This document shows, in pieces, positions 1-6,292 of a stretch of 9,940 bases of DNA (positions are counted from its first letter, which is position 1; every line of letters begins with the position of its first letter). Where the stretch lies: NCBI GenBank assembly GCA_964598245.1, contig CAZRAX010000022.1, forward strand, positions 1 through 9,940, read 5' to 3'. A program made the position numbers and the translations under genes. The notes beneath the pieces are model-generated. The model searched no databases. It saw only the letters and a list, made by a program, of their open reading frames with translations, and was not told where the DNA came from. This DNA is from JAACPR01 sp964598245. GTDB taxonomy: Bacteria; Patescibacteriota; Minisyncoccia; Phycocordibacterales; JAACPR01.

Positions 1-722
1 ACAATATAGAACCATTTTCAGAAGAGATATTGTTTAAAGCAAATATAATAAATGAATCTGAAAATAATAGCTTTGTAAAAATAGGTTGGGAAATAAAATC
101 AACCAATGGTGATAAAATTAAATATGAAGAAAACTCATATAAAATTTTAGCAAAAGAAAGTTCCGAGATAATTTATTCATTAGAAAATATTGAATACAAC
201 AATTTTATTTTAAAATTAAATATTTTTGATGGGAACAGAAAAGATATCGATGAGTATATAATTAAAAAAAGTGATTCAAAACAAATTGAAATAGGGTTTA
301 ATGGTCTAAGTAAGTACCCAATCATAAAAAACAATAATATTAGTATCTTTGCTTGTATAAATGATTTAAATAAAAATGGCGGTCAAGAAAATTTAAGTAA
401 TTTAAAAACTCAAACCACAATAGCAAGCGACAACGGAGAAATCATTTTCTCATCTGAAGATCAAATTGATCCAAATCAAGGGCTTGTCGCAACTTTTACA
501 CCAGAGAAAAATTATGCCAATTTCAGCCTTAACATTAAACTATTTGAAAATGACAAATTAGTTGATGAAGTTAATCAAACTTATTCAAATGAAGAACCTG
601 CACCAGTACCAACATCATCAAATTCAATGATATTAATTATTTCTATTATCGTTGTATTAATTATTATTGTTGTGTTAGTTGCAATTAAAAGAAATAAACC
701 GGAACATTTTGAAGGTGCCTAA
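1..722 (+). CDS. Membrane-anchored protein of unknown function, 5' end outside the window
   Basis: I do not recognise this family. The reading frame is open from the left edge, so the TTG at 30 is probably an internal leucine codon and the true start lies upstream. About 239 residues are visible. Most are hydrophilic, rich in Asn, Lys, Ile and Glu, and alternate in a way that suggests two beta-sandwich (Ig-like) domains, roughly 30-270 and 290-580. A short Pro/Ser/Thr stalk (EEPAPVPTSSN, about 591-623) leads to a 20-residue membrane helix of Ile, Val and Leu (627-686) and a basic tail (KRNKPEHFEGA). The positive tail predicts that the bulk is outside the cell and the C-terminus inside. No catalytic motif is seen. 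It runs convergently to map, 49 bases apart. Base use matches its neighbours. A role as a surface or envelope protein is inference from topology only. Confidence 0.8.
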   Translation, partial: NIEPFSEEILFKANIINESENNSFVKIGWEIKSTNGDKIKYEENSYKILAKESSEIIYSLENIEYNNFILKLNIFDGNRKDIDEYIIKKSDSKQIEIGFNGLSKYPIIKNNNISIFACINDLNKNGGQENLSNLKTQTTIASDNGEIIFSSEDQIDPNQGLVATFTPEKNYANFSLNIKLFENDKLVDEVNQTYSNEEPAPVPTSSNSMILIISIIVVLIIIVVLVAIKRNKPEHFEGA

Positions 723-749
723 TTAAATATCTAGTCAAACAACATTTTA

Positions 750-767
750 AAAACTTTCGGAAGTTTT
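750..767. terminator. Probable two-way terminator between convergent genes
   Basis: AAAACTT (750-756) and AAGTTTT (761-767) form a 7-bp stem around the loop TCGG. T-rich runs flank it on both strands: TTTTAATTT for plus transcripts and GTTTTTAAAAT for minus transcripts. It sits 5 bases past the map stop and 27 bases past the stop of the plus-strand gene, the expected place for a shared terminator. The stem is short and AT-rich, so strength is uncertain. Confidence 0.5.
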
Positions 768-771
768 AATT

Positions 772-1542
772 TCACCCCCTGGTTAAAATCAGTGGCCCAG
801 AATTTGTGATCGCCACAGTGTGTTCAAACTGCGCTGACAGAGAACCGTCTTTAGTTAAATAAGTATAGCCGTCTTTGGCAGTCTTGATATACGGGTCTCC
901 CAAAGAAAACATTGGTTCTATCGCAATAACCAAACCTTCTTCTAGAACTTCACCTGTACCTGACTTTCCTTCATTTGGGACATAAGGATCTTCGTGCACA
1001 CCATAACCAACACCGTGACCCGTCAAATCTTTGACGACTGATAAGCCCGCATCTTTAGCAACCCGAACAATTGCAGAGCCGATATCTCCTACTTTATTAC
1101 CAACATGACACTCTCTAATTCCAGCATACAAAGCTTCATGAGTTTTTGTCACAAGCTTTTTGACTTCTTTTGAAACTTCTCCAACAATAAAAGTTCTAGC
1201 ATGATCAGTATAGAGACCTTCATAGATTACCCCGCCGTCTAATGTCACCAAATCCCCTTCTTTGATAATCTTTGGGTTTTCATTTGGAATACCATGAACA
1301 ATTTCATCATTAATAGAAATGCAAATACTAGCAGGATAAGGTCTTTTGGCACCCGCAGGAGTATAATTAAGAAAAGCCGGTTTACCACCATGTCGCCTAA
1401 TTAATTCATCAGCAATTTTGTTCAATTCATCAGTAGAAACACCCGGCTTGATAAATTTAGAAGTTTCTTCGATAACTAAATAAAGCTTTTGGCCTCCACG
1501 ACGCAAAGCTTCTATTTCTTCTTTTGTCTTTAATTTAATCAC
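772..1542 (-). CDS. map: Methionine aminopeptidase, type I
   Basis: A cytosolic metallo-enzyme that removes the initiator methionine from new proteins when the second residue is small. At 256 residues it has the usual type I length and lacks the N-terminal zinc-finger extension. The five metal ligands are visible: D102 and D113 (in TLDGG and YTDHA), H176 (TGHGVG), E209 (AIEP) and E240 (QFEH). Substrate-contacting H83 (VHGIP) and H183 (VHEDP), and a pocket Cys at 74 (ICISIND), are also kept, so it should be active. The start is GTG at 1542: the next residues IKLKTKEEIEALR match the family's N-terminus, and no better ATG is near. It follows adk by 50 bases and probably shares its promoter. It is the only minus-strand gene here ending in TGA, backed by an in-frame TAA two codons on. 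infA and rpmJ, often next in this operon, do not follow. Confidence 0.97.
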   Translation of the reverse strand: MIKLKTKEEIEALRRGGQKLYLVIEETSKFIKPGVSTDELNKIADELIRRHGGKPAFLNYTPAGAKRPYPASICISINDEIVHGIPNENPKIIKEGDLVTLDGGVIYEGLYTDHARTFIVGEVSKEVKKLVTKTHEALYAGIRECHVGNKVGDIGSAIVRVAKDAGLSVVKDLTGHGVGYGVHEDPYVPNEGKSGTGEVLEEGLVIAIEPMFSLGDPYIKTAKDGYTYLTKDGSLSAQFEHTVAITNSGPLILTRG

Positions 1543-1592
1543 CTTTTAAATTTAGCTCAAAAAAGTGTCTTGGTCTAGTATAAAAAATAATT

Positions 1593-2183
1593 TTATATCT
1601 CTAATGCTGAAACAATATCTTGATGGACCTTTTCAATAGCTTGTTCACCATTTATTTCAATAAAATTATGACTCCTGTGTGAACGATAATAATCTAAAAC
1701 TGGAACAACTTCTGAATCAAACCAATCTAGGCGAGCCAATATATCAGCCATTTCTTTATCGTCGGCCCTACCGCGGGCTTTCATTCTCTCGATTGACCAA
1801 TTACGAGAGACATTTATATAAACAATATTAACTTTGCTGCGACCATAAAAATCAAAAGCTGATTCTAGAACTTTTGCTTCAATTAAACGTCTGGGGGTTC
1901 CATCAATAAACAAATGCTGTTCGGAATGAAAAGATTTAATTAATTCACCACCCCATGCCCAAATTGATAAAAATTCTGGTTGAAGACCTCCTTCATCTAA
2001 AATTTCTTTGGCAAGTTTGCCAGCTTGAAATTTTTCGGTAATAAATTTTCTAAAACGATTACCCGCTTCTAAATGAAAAACTTCACCAAGTTCTTTTTCT
2101 TTAATAAGCTCAATCAGTTTGTCTACCTGAGTTCCTTTTCCACAGCCTGATCTACCTATAAAAATATTTGTTAAGGGTTTCAT
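1593..2183 (-). CDS. adk: Adenylate kinase-like nucleoside monophosphate kinase, short-LID form
   Basis: Expected to catalyse ATP + AMP = 2 ADP in the cytosol. The 196-residue protein begins with a P-loop (GRSGCGKGT, residues 10-18, K16 as phosphate-binding lysine, then Gln). The AMP-binding parts are altered: the usual TGD-x-x-R is AGNRFR (40-45) and the usual DGFPR is DGTPRR (94-99). The LID is short: R133 to R151 (ERMKARGRADD...RL) replaces the long zinc-type or beta-type LID of many bacterial enzymes, so the protein resembles the short AK1 type. These changes leave some doubt whether AMP is the preferred acceptor. Position between secY and map is the classic place for adk. The ATG at 2183 starts directly before the P-loop strand; an extended -10 promoter lies about 25 bases upstream, separating it from the ribosomal unit. 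Confidence 0.88.
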   Translation of the reverse strand: MKPLTNIFIGRSGCGKGTQVDKLIELIKEKELGEVFHLEAGNRFRKFITEKFQAGKLAKEILDEGGLQPEFLSIWAWGGELIKSFHSEQHLFIDGTPRRLIEAKVLESAFDFYGRSKVNIVYINVSRNWSIERMKARGRADDKEMADILARLDWFDSEVVPVLDYYRSHRSHNFIEINGEQAIEKVHQDIVSALEI

Positions 2184-2206
2184 GTTTTAAAATAATCTTT
2201 GATTTA

Positions 2207-2215
2207 ATTATAGCA
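2207..2215 (-). promoter_or_regulatory. Extended -10 promoter for adk-map
   Basis: On the minus strand the sequence reads TGC-TATAAT, a perfect -10 box (2212 down to 2207) with the TGn extension (2215-2213). No good -35 box sits 16-18 bases upstream (only TTTTAT-like sequence), which is common for extended -10 promoters. The start would be near 2200, giving an RNA leader of about 17 bases before the adk ATG at 2183. It explains how adk-map can be expressed apart from secY. Confidence 0.6.
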
Positions 2216-2255
2216 AAAGAAGAACCAACATAAAACCACCTCTCTCGTTTTATCC

Positions 2256-2412
2256 AAACTAACCCCCACATAATGTTTTAGAAAACCTGTCGCAGGACGA
2301 GCGGGACGAATTACTTTGTCGATATAGTAAAGAGCGAGTCCGAGACGAGAACAGCGACCCGAGTAGGTCGCTGATTCGTGTTTTCTAAAACATTATGTGG
2401 TGGGGTTAGTTT
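2256..2412. repeat. 157-base inverted-repeat element with GC-rich structured centre
   Basis: The two ends are inverted copies. 2267-2286 pairs perfectly with 2380-2399 (20 bp) and 2256-2266 pairs perfectly with 2402-2412 (11 bp), with only bases 2400-2401 bulged. The 93-base centre (2287-2379) is about 54% GC by count (50 of 93), well above the surrounding roughly one-third GC. It can form smaller hairpins: CCTG/CAGG (2286-2289 with 2293-2296), TTACT/AGTAA (2311-2315 with 2326-2330) and an 8-bp stem CAGCGACC/GGTCGCTG (2352-2359 with 2366-2373). It contains no useful reading frame and no clear target-site duplication. It could be a MITE- or REP-like dispersed element, a structured RNA, or an RNase III-type processing and termination site between secY and adk. 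Copy number cannot be judged from one window. Confidence 0.85.
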
Positions 2413-2422
2413 TTAGAACTAA
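2406..2422. promoter_or_regulatory. Small hairpin overlapping the right arm of the inverted repeat
   Basis: TTAGTT (2406-2411) can pair with AACTAA (2417-2422) across a 5-base loop. The same TTAGTT is also needed to pair with AACTAA at 2257-2262 in the long inverted repeat, so the two folds exclude each other. It lies 34 bases after the secY stop codon in the direction of transcription. Whether it acts as a switch is inference only. Confidence 0.35.
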
Positions 2423-2455
2423 ATAGGTAGTATTTGTGAGTGATTTCTTTGCCGA

Positions 2456-3730
2456 TTAATACTCCCTCATTGAAACTTGAGAATCAATCTTTTTGATTAA
2501 ATCAACAACAACAGAAACAGCAATCAAAAGAGCTGTTCCTCCAATTGTCAGAGATGTAATACCAGAAAAACTTTGCACAACAACTGGTAAAACAGCAATT
2601 GTCGCCAAGAATAATGCTCCTACCAAAGTAATTCTAGAAAGAATATTACCAAGATGATTTGCGGTTGATTCGCCAGGCCTTACTCCGGGGATAAAAGCAC
2701 CGCTTTTTTGAAGATTTTTTGAAATTGAATCCGGATCAAAAGTAACAGCAGTATAAAAATATGTAAACAAGAAAACTAAAACAAAATAAGCAATTCCATA
2801 GTAAAGTTGATTTTGCAAGAAGTTGTTAACTACATTTGAAATATTTTGAACTATTTGATTATCAACTGCTCCTAAAAATTGAAAAACCATTTGTGGCAAA
2901 AGTAAAATAGAAAGACCAAAAATAATTGGCATAACACCCGCCATATTTAATCTTAATGGGATATAAGTAGAGGTCCCACCATAAACTTTGTTACCACGAA
3001 CTTGCTTTGCATAAGTAACAGGCACAGGTCTCTCTGCTTCTGTAATTGTCACAACTCCAAACAAAATAATTAAACCAACAAAAAGAAATGCTAGATAAGT
3101 TGGTAACATTGACGGATCATAAGCAGAAAGAATTTGAGAAAATGAAGTTGGCAAACTAGCAACAATACCAGCAAAAATAATCAAAGAGACACCATTTCCA
3201 ATACCAAACTCTGTAATTAATTCACCAACCCACATCAAAAGAATTGACCCTGCTGTTATGATAATCACATTAACAATCAAAACCGACATTGTCATTTCTG
3301 GTAAAATACCTTGTTGTTGTAAAAGCAAAAGAAAACCAAAACCTTGAATAGCGGCTAGTGGTAATGTCAAAAGACGAGAATATTGCATAAATTTTTTGCG
3401 ACCAGCACCACCTTCTTCGTGATAAAGTGCTTTTAATTTTTCTGACATCATTGTCATCAATTGCATAATAATTGAAGCTGTAATATAAGGACCAACTCCA
3501 AGCATCACAATGGACAAACTTGATAACCCCCCACCAGAAAAAATATTAACTAAACCAAAAAACTGATTATTATTCAAAAATTGACTAAGAGCGAATTGAT
3601 CAACACCCGGGATTGGAATATTGGCAAGTAATCTAAAAAAAGCTAATGCCAAAACTACAAACAAAATCTTTTTAGACAAAGATTTATCTTTAAAAATCAT
3701 CTTCATTTTTTTAAAAAAATCTCCAATCAT
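2456..3730 (-). CDS. secY: Protein translocase subunit SecY
   Basis: The central channel of the Sec translocon in the cytoplasmic membrane, which passes or inserts new proteins with SecE, SecG and SecA or the ribosome. At 424 residues it has normal length. Ten membrane helices can be traced, roughly 20-40, 70-92, 118-140, 147-175, 178-197, 208-231, 262-288, 308-332, 360-386 and 391-414. Family marks are RLLANIPIPGVD at the end of helix 1, the glycine-rich plug area (about 60-80), YAKQVRG in the cytosolic loop before helix 7, NMAGVMPIIF in helix 7 and FIPGVRPGEST (347-357) before helix 9. The ATG at 3730 lies one base after the rplO stop, so the gene is the last of the second ribosomal unit. 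The inverted-repeat element begins 43 bases after its stop codon. Confidence 0.98.
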   Translation of the reverse strand: MIGDFFKKMKMIFKDKSLSKKILFVVLALAFFRLLANIPIPGVDQFALSQFLNNNQFFGLVNIFSGGGLSSLSIVMLGVGPYITASIIMQLMTMMSEKLKALYHEEGGAGRKKFMQYSRLLTLPLAAIQGFGFLLLLQQQGILPEMTMSVLIVNVIIITAGSILLMWVGELITEFGIGNGVSLIIFAGIVASLPTSFSQILSAYDPSMLPTYLAFLFVGLIILFGVVTITEAERPVPVTYAKQVRGNKVYGGTSTYIPLRLNMAGVMPIIFGLSILLLPQMVFQFLGAVDNQIVQNISNVVNNFLQNQLYYGIAYFVLVFLFTYFYTAVTFDPDSISKNLQKSGAFIPGVRPGESTANHLGNILSRITLVGALFLATIAVLPVVVQSFSGITSLTIGGTALLIAVSVVVDLIKKIDSQVSMREY

Positions 3731-3731
3731 T

Positions 3732-4172
3732 TTATTTTATTTGACTACCAGAATCAGTTATTGCTTTTTTAGCTGTTTCAGTAAATAGACAGTTCTTGAA
3801 AATCAATTTTGTTTTTAAGTCTCCAACAGCAACAATTTTAACACTTGGTAATTTACCTTTATTTTTTCTAATTAAATCTTTTTGAAACAAAGATTGTGGA
3901 GTTACCCTTTCCCCTGCTTTATAATTTTTATCAATAGCATTTAATGAGACCGTCTTGGCGGGCATTTTATTTGGTTTATTAGAATTAACACCACGACCAC
4001 GCAATTTTGGTAAGCTCTTTATTCTGTCTCTGATTTCTGGTCTAATTTTGTGACCTGCACGAGATTTTTGTCCTTTATGACCTTTGCCAGAAGTTTTTCC
4101 ACGACGACCACCACGACCAACCTGGACATGTTTTGCTCTTTTAGTTTTTCTTTTTAATTGATAAGTTTGCAT
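3732..4172 (-). CDS. rplO: Large-subunit ribosomal protein uL15
   Basis: A late-assembly 50S protein with a long basic N-terminal tail that threads through 23S rRNA. At 146 residues it is close to normal length. The family start is clear: VGRGGRRGKTSGKGHKGQKSRAG spans residues 18-40, with glycines and lysines spaced as in bacterial L15. The segment after this is unusual: the common FEGGQMPL-type motif is replaced by IRPEIRDRIKSLPKLRGRG, while the globular C-terminal half (NAIDKNYKAGERVTP onward, ending in TETAKKAITDSG) fits the family. It starts one base after the rpsE stop. In most bacteria rpmD (uL30) sits between rpsE and rplO; there is no room for it here. Confidence 0.96.
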   Translation of the reverse strand: MQTYQLKRKTKRAKHVQVGRGGRRGKTSGKGHKGQKSRAGHKIRPEIRDRIKSLPKLRGRGVNSNKPNKMPAKTVSLNAIDKNYKAGERVTPQSLFQKDLIRKNKGKLPSVKIVAVGDLKTKLIFKNCLFTETAKKAITDSGSQIK

Positions 4173-4173
4173 A

Positions 4174-4803
4174 TTATTTTTTATCTACCTTAGTAACAGT
4201 TTCATTTATTTCAGAAAAAGCCTTTAGTGTTGCTTTGGCAATATTTAATTTATTTTTACTACCTGAAATAATTTTACCATTGATATCTTTTAGACCACCA
4301 AGCTCAATAATATCACGCAAAGCTGAACCAGCAATAACACCACGGCCTTTGGCTGGCATAATAATTACTTTGGCACTGTTGAATTTTGCTTCGACTTGAT
4401 GTGGAATAGAGTTATTTTTGGTCATTTTAATATCAACAGCATTTTTCTCAGCATTTTTTACTGCTTTTTGAATAGCAAAAGAAGTGTCCCCAGCTTTACC
4501 TGTTCCAACTCCAATTTTACCTTTATGATTACCAACAGCAATAGCGACAGAAAAACTAAATCGGCGACCCCCAGAAGCAACACGAGTAACTCTCCTAATA
4601 TCTAGAATTTTTTGATCAAATTCTGATCTTTTACGATTAGGTCTCCTTGAGGTTCGACGATTTTTTTTGAATTCTTTTCTTGGTTGAAATTTTGAATCAT
4701 TTTTTGGAGCAGAATTTGGAGCAGAATTTGGAACATCCTGTTGTTTTTCCTCAACTTTTACTTCTTCTTTTTTTTCTTCTTTTATCTTTTTTTCTTCAGT
4801 CAT
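4174..4803 (-). CDS. rpsE: Small-subunit ribosomal protein uS5 with long charged N-terminal extension
   Basis: A 30S protein near the mRNA entry site, involved in decoding accuracy. The S5 core begins about residue 62 (FDQKILDIRRVTRVASGGRRFSF) and includes the loop GNHKGKIGVGTGKA (91-104) and the C-terminal domain with PAKGRGVIAGSALRDI (about 153-168). Ahead of it are about 60 extra residues: an acidic, Glu/Lys-rich part (1-22), a repeated NSAP-NSAP, then a basic stretch rich in Arg and Lys (42-60). This makes the protein 209 residues, longer than the usual 160-170. I chose ATG 4803 because an upstream in-frame start (4932) would overlap rplR by over 100 bases and add an unrelated sequence; 4803 leaves a 7-base gap after rplR. 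Confidence 0.95.
   Translation of the reverse strand: MTEEKKIKEEKKEEVKVEEKQQDVPNSAPNSAPKNDSKFQPRKEFKKNRRTSRRPNRKRSEFDQKILDIRRVTRVASGGRRFSFSVAIAVGNHKGKIGVGTGKAGDTSFAIQKAVKNAEKNAVDIKMTKNNSIPHQVEAKFNSAKVIIMPAKGRGVIAGSALRDIIELGGLKDINGKIISGSKNKLNIAKATLKAFSEINETVTKVDKK
4706..4729. repeat. 12-base tandem repeat inside rpsE
   Basis: GGAGCAGAATTT occurs twice head to tail (4706-4717 and 4718-4729) and encodes the NSAP-NSAP repeat in the N-terminal extension of uS5. It is in frame, so a slip of one unit would change the protein by four residues without breaking it. Confidence 0.85.
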
Positions 4804-4810
4804 AATAATA

Positions 4811-5155
4811 TTAAAATTTAAGTCCAGCTTCTCTGGCAGAATCAGCCAAGACCTTGATATTACCTGTGTAGGCAAATCCCCCCCGATCAAAAGCAACTTC
4901 TTTAATTTTTTTATCAGAAGCAATTTTGGCAATTTCTTTTCCTGCCAAAAGAGATCTTTCTTTTAAATCTTTACCTTTTATATTTTTAGTCCAAACATAA
5001 GCCAAAGTTTCCCCTTTTTCATCATTGATTAATTGAGCAATGATATTTTGATTTGATTTATGAACACTAAATCTTGGCTTCTGAACAGTCCCTGAAACCT
5101 TTGAACGGATTTTTGTATGTCTTCGTATTCTTTTTTGATAATTTTCTTTAATCAT
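4811..5155 (-). CDS. rplR: Large-subunit ribosomal protein uL18
   Basis: A 50S protein that binds 5S rRNA with uL5 and helps join it to the central protuberance. At 114 residues it has the usual length. It starts with the basic tail MIKENYQKRIRRHTKIRSKV, followed by the family stretch KPRFSVHKSNQNIIAQLI and the typical ending FDRGGFAYTGNIKVLADSAR with AGLKF at the C-terminus. It follows rplF by 5 bases and precedes rpsE by 7 bases, the normal spc order. Confidence 0.98.
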   Translation of the reverse strand: MIKENYQKRIRRHTKIRSKVSGTVQKPRFSVHKSNQNIIAQLINDEKGETLAYVWTKNIKGKDLKERSLLAGKEIAKIASDKKIKEVAFDRGGFAYTGNIKVLADSAREAGLKF

Positions 5156-5160
5156 ATTTA

Positions 5161-5694
5161 TTAAACGGTTTTCTTACCTTCTTTTCTACGGACAACTTCA
5201 TCTTCATATCTAATTCCTTTCCCCTTGTATGGTTCTGGAACTTTTTTAGATCGAATGATTGCAGCAAAATGTCCAACTTTTTGTTTGTCGATTCCTTTGA
5301 CTGAAATTATTTCTTTTTCAACTTCAACCTTTAACCCTTCTGGAATTTTTAATTCTACAGAATGAGAAAAACCAACACTTAAAACAATTTTATCCCCAGA
5401 AATATTTGCTCTGAATCCAACGCCTTCGATGATTAGTTTTTTCTCAAATTCTTTATTAACTCCTGAAACAGCACTTTTAATCAAAGAGCTGTATGTCCCC
5501 CATAATGGGCTTGTTTCAAATTCTTTCTTTTTAGGTGTTATGTTAAGTTTATTATCTTCAATTTTAATATCAAAATCATCTGAAGTTTCTACTTTTAACT
5601 GACCCAGAGGACCATTAACTAAAACACTAGAGCCATCAAGAGTGACTTGAGTTTTTTCTGGTATTTCTATTGGTTTTTTAGCTAATCGTGACAT
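5161..5694 (-). CDS. rplF: Large-subunit ribosomal protein uL6
   Basis: A 50S protein at the base of the L7/L12 stalk, near the sarcin-ricin loop where elongation factors act. It is 177 residues, as usual, and consists of two similar alpha/beta halves. The N-terminal half holds MSRLAKKPIEIPEKTQV and VNGPLGQL; the C-terminal half holds LIIEGVGFRANI and the family signature near the end, PEPYKGKGIRYEDEVVRRKEGK. It begins 10 bases after rpsH and ends 5 bases before rplR. Confidence 0.98.
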   Translation of the reverse strand: MSRLAKKPIEIPEKTQVTLDGSSVLVNGPLGQLKVETSDDFDIKIEDNKLNITPKKKEFETSPLWGTYSSLIKSAVSGVNKEFEKKLIIEGVGFRANISGDKIVLSVGFSHSVELKIPEGLKVEVEKEIISVKGIDKQKVGHFAAIIRSKKVPEPYKGKGIRYEDEVVRRKEGKKTV

Positions 5695-5704
5695 AAATTA
5701 ATTA

Positions 5705-6097
5705 TTACCATATTTGGAATAAAGCTTCCCCTCCAACCTTTTTATTAATTGCCTCTTTATCAGTCAGAATTCCATCTGGAGTTGAGAGAATCAGATTACC
5801 ATAACCACTTTTAGTTGGTTTAATTTTTTTAAAGCCCTTATAAACTCTTTGAGAAAATTTAGAAACTCTTTTGACATCATGAATAGCTGGATTGCCATTC
5901 TCGTACTTTAGATTTATTTGAGCAATTTTTTTTGGTTCTTCTCCAATAATTTGATAGTCATCAATATATGAATTATTTTTAAGAACTTTTAAAATTGCTA
6001 AAATATTTTTTGTTGCTGGTGCATTGGCAGTATCCTTGCCAGTAATAGAGGCATTTTTGAGAGAAGTTATCAAATTTGAGATTGGATCTTTTACCAT
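5705..6097 (-). CDS. rpsH: Small-subunit ribosomal protein uS8
   Basis: An early-assembly 30S protein that binds the central domain of 16S rRNA; in Escherichia coli it also represses the spc operon by binding its mRNA. It is 130 residues, normal length. Seen here are the N-terminal DPISNLITSLKNAS, NAPATKNILAILKVL, and the C-terminal signature with ILSTPDGILTDKEA and KVGGEALFQIW. The ATG at 6097 overlaps the end of rpsN by 7 bases, so the two genes are probably translationally coupled. I cannot show an S8-binding site in the mRNA by eye. Confidence 0.97.
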   Translation of the reverse strand: MVKDPISNLITSLKNASITGKDTANAPATKNILAILKVLKNNSYIDDYQIIGEEPKKIAQINLKYENGNPAIHDVKRVSKFSQRVYKGFKKIKPTKSGYGNLILSTPDGILTDKEAINKKVGGEALFQIW

Positions 6098-6276
6098 GAT
6101 GATTTTTTAATTCCAGGAATTTCTCCTTTGTTTGATAATTCTCTAAAACAAATACGGCACATATCAAAATCTCTCATATAGCCATGTTTACGACCACATC
6201 TAAAACAGCGTCGAACCACTCGACTTTTGTATTTTGGTGTTTTTTGTGATCTTGCGATAACTGATTTTTTAGCCAT
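6091..6276 (-). CDS. rpsN: Small-subunit ribosomal protein uS14, zinc-binding type
   Basis: A 30S head protein near the uS3/uS10 cluster. This is the short, 61-residue zinc form: C24, C27, C40 and C43 (RRCFRCGRK and DMCRICFR) make the four-Cys zinc site. The ending GEIPGIKKSSW is typical. It is the first gene of the second unit: a promoter (6322-6350) and a 5'-end hairpin lie in the 102-base gap between rplE and the ATG at 6276. Its stop codon overlaps the start of rpsH. Confidence 0.98.
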   Translation of the reverse strand: MAKKSVIARSQKTPKYKSRVVRRCFRCGRKHGYMRDFDMCRICFRELSNKGEIPGIKKSSW

Positions 6277-6292
6277 AATTATTTTTTTTAAT

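Noticed and set aside
772..774. TGA as a recoded glycine codon, as in Gracilibacteria and SR1
   Set aside because: TGA occurs here only as the map stop, followed by TAA two codons later, and no gene needs TGA read as an amino acid.
2208..2231. Eight-codon minus-strand reading frame (MLVLLLL) after an AGGTGG sequence, looking like a leader peptide for adk
   Set aside because: It overlaps the extended -10 box of the adk promoter, so its start is upstream of the predicted RNA start; eight codons is too short to support, and Leu codons arise easily from this T-rich strand.
2231..2252. TAAAAC/GTTTTA hairpin with a purine/pyrimidine-rich loop upstream of the adk promoter
   Set aside because: Six AT-rich base pairs around a ten-base loop is expected by chance in such AT-rich DNA and it has no clear partner feature.
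2256..2412. CRISPR array, tRNA, or hammerhead ribozyme in the secY-adk gap
   Set aside because: There is one inverted pair and no regularly spaced direct repeats; no tRNA cloverleaf with a TTC-loop is seen; CTGATGA with GAAA, needed for a hammerhead core, is absent on both strands.
4396..4605. Plus-strand reading frame opposite rpsE
   Set aside because: It lies wholly inside a conserved gene on the other strand and its product has no recognisable character; it is a shadow frame. The same applies to plus-strand frames at 6344-6541 and 7005-7259 and minus-strand frames at 5979-6167 and 7272-7478.
4804..4932. Longer rpsE start at 4932
   Set aside because: The added 43 residues overlap rplR in another frame and look like translated out-of-frame rplR, not ribosomal protein sequence.
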